36,491 nt of DNA from DATGLE01 sp035294325 (GTDB lineage Bacteria; Chloroflexota; Ktedonobacteria; Ktedonobacterales; Ktedonobacteraceae), in contig DATGLE010000225.1 in the NCBI GenBank assembly GCA_035294325.1, forward strand, positions 1 through 36,491. The letters run 5' to 3'. The translations under genes were made by a program, and so were the position numbers. The notes under the pieces are model-generated. The model did no database searches and was not told the DNA's origin. It saw only the letters and a program-made list of their open reading frames with translations. Positions within the stretch are counted from its first letter, which is position 1; each line of letters starts with the position of its first letter. This document shows positions 32,683 to 36,491 of this stretch, piece by piece.

Positions 32683-34494
32683 TCAGGCCAGCGAAACAAG
32701 ATCGTCGGTGAGATTGGCCGCGTTGAATGTCCCCCAGCCCGTTGCCATATCGTAGCCCGTCGTGACTGGATACGCTCCGCCGTTGATGCCAAGCTCGTCG
32801 TTGTTGGAGGGCGTGTTGGGATCGCCAGGAGGTGTGATGTCATGGAAATCGCTGGCATAGCGAGCGCCGGCACCAATCTTATACAAGGCAGGATTCAGGA
32901 AACCAAGCGGGCCTTTGCCAGCTTTCGCCGCCTGCTCGTTAGCAAGCGCAATCATGGCAGCCCACATCGGCGCGGCGGCGGAGGTGCCACCGACAGTTAC
33001 CCATCCGCCGCTGCCACTGCATGATGAGCCTGCCGTACAGTAGATAGGATAACCGGTTGCCGGGTCAGCATCCAGCGAGACATCCGGCGTTTCACGCATA
33101 CCATTGGAATACTGATTCTGCGTGCCCGGTCCCGTCTGCCACGCTGGCTGCTGCCAGTACTGGCTGAGGCCGCCACCGCCGGCTCCACCGAGGGGACCAC
33201 TGTTCCAGACATGCTCGGACTGGTAGCTATTATTGCTATTCAGTGAGAGGGTCGTGCCGCCCACTCCGGTGACGTAGGGCTGCGCGGCTGGATCATCCGC
33301 CACGAGCGCCGGGTTATACTGCTGCTGCCAGCAGGTTTCGCTGCCGCTATCGCCAGCGGCCACCAGGATCGTCTGGCCCTGGGCCGCCGCCTCCTGGAAG
33401 TACTTGCTCTCCTGCTGTACCTCCTGCTGGCCCATGTTGGTTTCGCAGTCGCCCCAACTGACGCTGACGACGGGTACGCGGTCATTGACAATGCGCGCAA
33501 ATTCATCGTTATAGCCCTGTGTCGTATTGGGGGCTTCGTAGACGAGCAACTTCTGCAAGTGCGGCGCCATACTCAGGATGACTTCGATATCAAGCTCGAC
33601 TTCGATGGCTCCGGCACCAGCCTGCCCGTTGAAGCCGTCGAGGATTACATTGCTCAGGGGCACGCTGCCCCCGCCGAAGCACTGTGCATACGCCTGAATA
33701 TCGCCAGCGGAGTAGCCGTCCAGTTCAAAAACGGCAGCGGTCTGCCCTTCACCCTGTAGACCCGCGCTATGCAGCCCATCAAAGTTGTAGGCTGTGGCGA
33801 ACTGAGAGGGGATATAGGCTATCTGCCCGCTGCTGCCCTGGCCGGCAGTCGGGCAAGTGCCTCCTGCATGCGGAGCCATTGCCGGCGCGCGATGGCTGCG
33901 GATGGGGGGATGATAAAACCTGTTGCCGTTGTCCAGGCCAGCTACGTATGTCACGAGCGAGGCGATATAGGCAGGCATGGTGGGCGCACTGGCGTTGGCG
34001 TAGAAATGCTGGCCGCCGGGACCTTGATAGAGGTTGATGCTGGTGTTAAAAACCTTTTCGGCCAGCGATTCGGGGCCACTGAAGTCGATGAGGAGACGGT
34101 TGGGATAGGTCTGATCGATGGTGAAGCCCTGTTGCGTTAAATAGTCTATTACCGTTTGTTGCTGCCGGGCTGTCACGCTGAACTGCTGCGTAAATTGCGC
34201 GACTGACAGGAATTGATGGTAGCCGGGGGATGAAGGATCATACAGATTCTTGAGCAGTACGTTCAGTTGATCCTGATTGCGCAGGGCAAGGCCAATGTTC
34301 ATCTGCAGGATGCGGTCGGGCTGGTCCTTGCCGAGCAGGTGGCTGACGCGCAGCAGGGGCGAAGTAGTACCCACTGCCAGTGGCATGAATTGATCCTGCG
34401 CCTTTGCGGATGAGAGGATGCGGCCGGAGAGCAGCAGGCTGCCGGGCAGCAGGATCGCGAGAAGGCCAAGAAAAATGGCGAACTTATAACGCAC
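32683..34494 (-). CDS. Secreted S53 family serine-carboxyl peptidase (sedolisin/kumamolisin-like)
   Basis: An exported, probably acid-active endopeptidase made as a proenzyme. The GTG at 34494 is chosen because AAGGAGG precedes it and a signal peptide follows at once (VRYKFAIFLGLLAILLPGSL, about 1-35); the frame upstream to 34713 is spurious. Residues about 40-190 match the pro-kumamolisin activation domain (PGYHQFLSVAQFTQQFS). The catalytic domain shows the Glu/Asp pair in AIEVELDIE (about 300), VSWGDCE, the nucleophile Ser in VGGTSAAAPMWAA (about 505), and the C-terminal calcium site DITPPGD...GYDMATGWGTFN. Length 603 is typical. The M16 gene lies upstream, separated by a terminator, so it is expressed separately. 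Confidence 0.93.
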   Translation of the reverse strand: MRYKFAIFLGLLAILLPGSLLLSGRILSSAKAQDQFMPLAVGTTSPLLRVSHLLGKDQPDRILQMNIGLALRNQDQLNVLLKNLYDPSSPGYHQFLSVAQFTQQFSVTARQQQTVIDYLTQQGFTIDQTYPNRLLIDFSGPESLAEKVFNTSINLYQGPGGQHFYANASAPTMPAYIASLVTYVAGLDNGNRFYHPPIRSHRAPAMAPHAGGTCPTAGQGSSGQIAYIPSQFATAYNFDGLHSAGLQGEGQTAAVFELDGYSAGDIQAYAQCFGGGSVPLSNVILDGFNGQAGAGAIEVELDIEVILSMAPHLQKLLVYEAPNTTQGYNDEFARIVNDRVPVVSVSWGDCETNMGQQEVQQESKYFQEAAAQGQTILVAAGDSGSETCWQQQYNPALVADDPAAQPYVTGVGGTTLSLNSNNSYQSEHVWNSGPLGGAGGGGLSQYWQQPAWQTGPGTQNQYSNGMRETPDVSLDADPATGYPIYCTAGSSCSGSGGWVTVGGTSAAAPMWAAMIALANEQAAKAGKGPLGFLNPALYKIGAGARYASDFHDITPPGDPNTPSNNDELGINGGAYPVTTGYDMATGWGTFNAANLTDDLVSLA

Positions 34495-34585
34495 GATATC
34501 CTCCTTACCATATATAGGGCGTAAGCCCGTCTGCTTGAAAAAAACGGCAGAGTGCAAGTAAATCGCGGATATGACAGGAGGAAGA

Positions 34586-34632
34586 CAAAAAAAGAGCGCC
34601 GGCTCCTCCATAGCGGGAGAAGAAGTGCGCTC
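34586..34632 (-). terminator. Intrinsic terminator of the M16 peptidase gene
   Basis: Read on the minus strand, GAGCGC (plus 34627-34632) and GCGCTC (plus 34594-34599) pair around an inner CTCC/GGAG hairpin, followed by a run of T residues (plus A-run ending at 34593). It begins 23 nt after the M16 stop and separates it from the S53 gene. Confidence 0.75.
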
Positions 34633-34654
34633 GTTCTGGTAACGCTTTATGGCT

Positions 34655-35926
34655 TTATGCCAGTAATTCCGCCTCGCTGAGCGGTCCCAGGGCCGTGAGT
34701 ACCTGTTTCTCACGCATGGGGAAACGATGCAGGGCGCGCATCACATCATCGGCGGTCACTTTCTCGACGCGCTCGATCTCTTCCTCAACGCTTATCAGGC
34801 GCCCCTCAGTCACCCAGTCGCTAGCCAGCGAGCGCATGCGAGAGAAGGTTGATTCGCTGCTGAGTACGATACCGCTGATGAGTTTATCTTTAGCGCGGCG
34901 CAGTTCGTCTTCGTGTATGCCGTCATCGAGCAGGCTATCCAGTTCGGCGCGCAGCAGCTTGAGGACGCGCGGTGCGTCTTCGGGAGTGGAGTTGGCCTCC
35001 ATAAGCATAATGCCTGTGCCCTCCATCGCCCACAGGCCGGCGCTCGCCGATTCGGCCAGGCCGCGCTGGTGGATATTCCAGTAGAGCCTTGAGCCATCGC
35101 TGTCGCCCAGGATGCTCCCGCCCAGCATAGCGGCATAGTAGTCGTGATCGCGCACATCGACGGAGGGCATGCCAATAATCATGATCTGCTGTTTGAGCTT
35201 CTTATCGACCATGACGTTATTGATGGCATGAGCTGGCTCGTAGTGAGAGCTATCGCGACTGGCGTCTCCGGTGCGCCAGTTCGCACAGTAATGCTCCGCC
35301 AGCTCTACGATGTGCTCCCAGTCGAAGTTGCCGGCTATGGAAAGGATCAGATTATTGGCGGCGTAGCGCCGCTGCCAGTAGTCGCGCATCTGCTCGATGC
35401 GCATGTTGCGAATGCTTTCGCGGGAGCCTAAAACATCGTGTCCCAGGGGGTGCTCGCCAAAATATGTCTGCATCATGCGCCGGTAAGTGATATTGTAGGG
35501 CTGATCCTCCGAGCGCGCGATCTCGTTGATGATGACCTCTTTCTCGGTCTCAAAATCCCGCTCGTCCAGGCGCGGATACATCATATCGCTCAAAAGTTCC
35601 ACGGCGCGGTCCAGGTATTCGCCCAGGACGCGCGCAAAGTACACGGTGGATTCGTGAGAGGTAAAGGCGTTAAGTTCAGCGCCTATTTTATTGAATTCCA
35701 GGGTGATCTGCTGCCAGTCGAGCGTGGCGGTGCCTTTGAAGACCATATGCTCCAGAAAATGGGAGACGCCGGCGATGGCCGGGTCATACTCGTCACGCGA
35801 GCCTGTGCGCACGTAATACGATACGGCCACTGACTCGAAATCGGGCATGGGCTGACCGACAATCTGCAAGCCGTTGCTGAGACGATGAGTATAAAACACA
35901 GTTCCGTTGGCTGTGGTTTCTGCCAT
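34655..35926 (-). CDS. M16 family zinc metallopeptidase (insulinase/processing-peptidase-like)
   Basis: A zinc endopeptidase of the pitrilysin/insulinase clan, probably cytosolic since no signal peptide is seen. The inverted zinc motif HFLEH (His56, Glu59, His60) and the third ligand Glu135 in NEIARSEDQPYN are at family spacing; the N-terminal RLSNGLQIVGQPMPDFESVAVSYYVRTGSRDE and MVFKGT follow the YmxG/MPP pattern. The 423-residue length corresponds to one active half, like bacterial YmxG or mitochondrial beta-MPP. The C-terminal half (about 215-423) has the inactive-fold R/Y region (WNIHQRGLAESASAGLWAMEGTGIM). GGAGGAGC lies just before the ATG. Own promoter at 35998-36027 and own terminator, so monocistronic. 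Confidence 0.93.
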   Translation of the reverse strand: MAETTANGTVFYTHRLSNGLQIVGQPMPDFESVAVSYYVRTGSRDEYDPAIAGVSHFLEHMVFKGTATLDWQQITLEFNKIGAELNAFTSHESTVYFARVLGEYLDRAVELLSDMMYPRLDERDFETEKEVIINEIARSEDQPYNITYRRMMQTYFGEHPLGHDVLGSRESIRNMRIEQMRDYWQRRYAANNLILSIAGNFDWEHIVELAEHYCANWRTGDASRDSSHYEPAHAINNVMVDKKLKQQIMIIGMPSVDVRDHDYYAAMLGGSILGDSDGSRLYWNIHQRGLAESASAGLWAMEGTGIMLMEANSTPEDAPRVLKLLRAELDSLLDDGIHEDELRRAKDKLISGIVLSSESTFSRMRSLASDWVTEGRLISVEEEIERVEKVTADDVMRALHRFPMREKQVLTALGPLSEAELLA

Positions 35927-35997
35927 TTAAGTTGCTCCTCCGGCGGCCATATATAGCCTGCTCGCTCTACTTCACAGGCATAATGCCTGATAATAGC

Positions 35998-36027
35998 ATA
36001 ATAGCCCTGGCATGTACGGGTTGTCAA
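35998..36027 (-). promoter_or_regulatory. Sigma70-type promoter of the M16 peptidase gene
   Basis: On the minus strand TTGACA (plus 36022-36027), an 18-nt spacer and TATTAT (plus 35998-36003), about 70 nt upstream of the ATG at 35926. Both hexamers and spacing equal those of the tRNA-Leu promoter at 36269-36298. Confidence 0.7.
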
Positions 36028-36095
36028 ATTGTTGTTGCTCTCGATTCAGATGCCGTGCGCCTGCCGATAGTCTGATTGTTGGGCGGTATCCATGA

Positions 36096-36244
36096 CTTTC
36101 TCATTCTGAGGCCCATTGACGCACGAGGCGTGCTGATGTGCCTCTGTGCTCTCAGGAAGGAATGATAGGCGAGGCGCAGCCTCGCCTATCATTCCTTCCT
36201 GAGAGCAACGCGGTTGCGAGGTGGGTCCATCAAGAATGAGAAAG
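36096..36244. repeat. 149-bp nested inverted-repeat element
   Basis: Perfect 12-bp terminal inverted repeats (CTTTCTCATTCT 36096-36107 and AGAATGAGAAAG 36233-36244) enclose a palindrome at 36147-36207. The palindrome is a 29-bp perfect stem (36147-36175 with 36207-36179) and loop GCA. No clear target-site duplication is visible at the outer ends, and there is no coding capacity. Confidence 0.85.
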
Positions 36245-36268
36245 CCCTGGGGGCAGCGTCAGGTTGTC

Positions 36269-36298
36269 TTGACAGCGGGTAACTCACTGATGTATTAT
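36269..36298 (+). promoter_or_regulatory. Strong sigma70-type promoter of tRNA-Leu
   Basis: TTGACA (36269-36274), 18-nt spacer, TATTAT (36293-36298), about 40 nt upstream of the mature tRNA 5' end. A perfect DnaA-box-like 9-mer TTATCCACA (36295-36303) overlaps the -10. Confidence 0.75.
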
Positions 36299-36337
36299 CC
36301 ACAAGTGGGATTGTTATAATTTCCTGTTTAGCATAGC

Positions 36338-36420
36338 GGGCGGTTGCTGAAACTGGTAGACAGGACAGACTTAGGATCTGTTGGTGATGAACCGTGAGAG
36401 TTCGAGTCTCTCACCGCCCA
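36338..36420 (+). tRNA. tRNA-Leu (anticodon UAG)
   Basis: A class II tRNA of 83 nt. The acceptor stem is GGGCGGT with ACCGCCC (36413-36419), discriminator A at 36420. The D arm is CTG...CAG with loop AAACTGGTAGA, the anticodon stem ACAGA/TCTGT with loop CTTAGGA (anticodon TAG, reads CUA and probably other CUN codons). A long variable arm (TGGTGATGAACCG) is typical of Leu. The T arm is GAGAG-TTCGAGT-CTCTC. The 3' CCA is not encoded. Confidence 0.96.
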
Positions 36421-36441
36421 TGATTTTGTATGCATTAGATC

Positions 36442-36491
36442 ATGCTTACTCCCACCGAGTATCGCCTCCTCGCCTATCTCGCTCGTCATGC
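36442..36491 (+). CDS. Start of a winged-helix (OmpR/PhoB-like) reading frame, cut by the window end
   Basis: From ATG 36442 the 16 complete codons read MLTPTEYRLLAYLARH, the signature start of the DNA-binding domain of OmpR/PhoB-type response regulators (LTPTEYRLLxYLxRH). A stop codon lies two codons upstream, so no receiver domain precedes it, and no ribosome binding site is seen. It may be a leaderless small wHTH protein or a remnant beside the tRNA. Only 50 bases are visible. Confidence 0.4.
   Translation, partial: MLTPTEYRLLAYLARH

Larger units (their letters stand above)
35927..36337. other. 411-nt gap between M16 peptidase and tRNA-Leu
   Basis: It holds the M16 promoter, a nested inverted-repeat element (36096-36244) with a long palindrome in its middle, and the tRNA promoter. 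No protein gene is credible in it. Confidence 0.65.

Noticed and set aside
36295..36303. Replication origin at the DnaA-box-like 9-mer
   Set aside because: Only one exact box is seen, without neighbouring boxes or an A/T-rich unwinding region, and it is explained by the tRNA promoter.

Overview
The window looks like chromosomal DNA of a Gram-positive-type Chloroflexota bacterium, most likely class Ktedonobacteria. This is an inference from moderately high G+C, a LytR-CpsA-Psr protein, a PknB-type kinase, an XRE regulator with a TPR-like tail, a glmS ribozyme and DUF2277; I ran no database search. It carries about 24 protein genes, one tRNA, one self-cleaving ribozyme and many perfect palindromes. 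I see no rRNA, insertion sequence or CRISPR array.

Layout. 1-6.9 kb (+): LCP protein, WD40-like lipoprotein, Ser/Thr kinase, RidA, DnaA, HAD phosphatase. 6.9-8.3 kb (-): hotdog thioesterase and a small membrane protein. 8.5-10.3 kb (+): glutamine-dependent NAD+ synthetase. 10.6-13.35 kb (+): an A/T-richer two-gene cassette, a TIR/nucleoside-deoxyribosyltransferase-like protein overlapping a radical SAM-MazG fusion. 13.4-15.6 kb (+): promoter, glmS ribozyme and glmS, then DUF2277. 16.1-19.2 kb (+): fatty-acid operon accC-fabF-accB. 19.3-21.1 kb (-): ROK sugar kinase coupled to a TlyA-type RNA methyltransferase. 21.4-31.1 kb (+): a tightly packed six-gene surface-glycan operon (polyprenyl-phosphate sugar synthase, GT4, LPG-synthase-like membrane protein, HlyD-like adaptor, membrane-TPR protein, very large GT-C glycosyltransferase). 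31.2-35.9 kb (-): XRE-TPR regulator, secreted S53 peptidase, M16 peptidase. 36.3 kb (+): tRNA-Leu(UAG), followed by the start of a winged-helix-like reading frame cut by the window end.

The best candidate for an undescribed system is the 10.6-13.35 kb cassette. A TIR/NDT-like N-domain, a radical SAM domain and a MazG-like domain all point to nucleotide chemistry, as in nucleotide-centred phage defence or nucleotide modification. The genes overlap by 38 nt, the leader has two hairpins, one abutting the ribosome binding site, and a possible internal start could give free MazG.

The second notable theme is a set of long perfect hairpins (16-32 bp stems, 3-nt loops, mostly GNA) with unrelated arm sequences, one in almost every sizeable intergenic gap. 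A separate palindrome family (TGTAGAGAC ends, CTTGC centre, compensatory changes between copies) occurs at 19.2 kb and inside the giant glycosyltransferase gene. There it sits between two in-frame 18-bp minisatellites.
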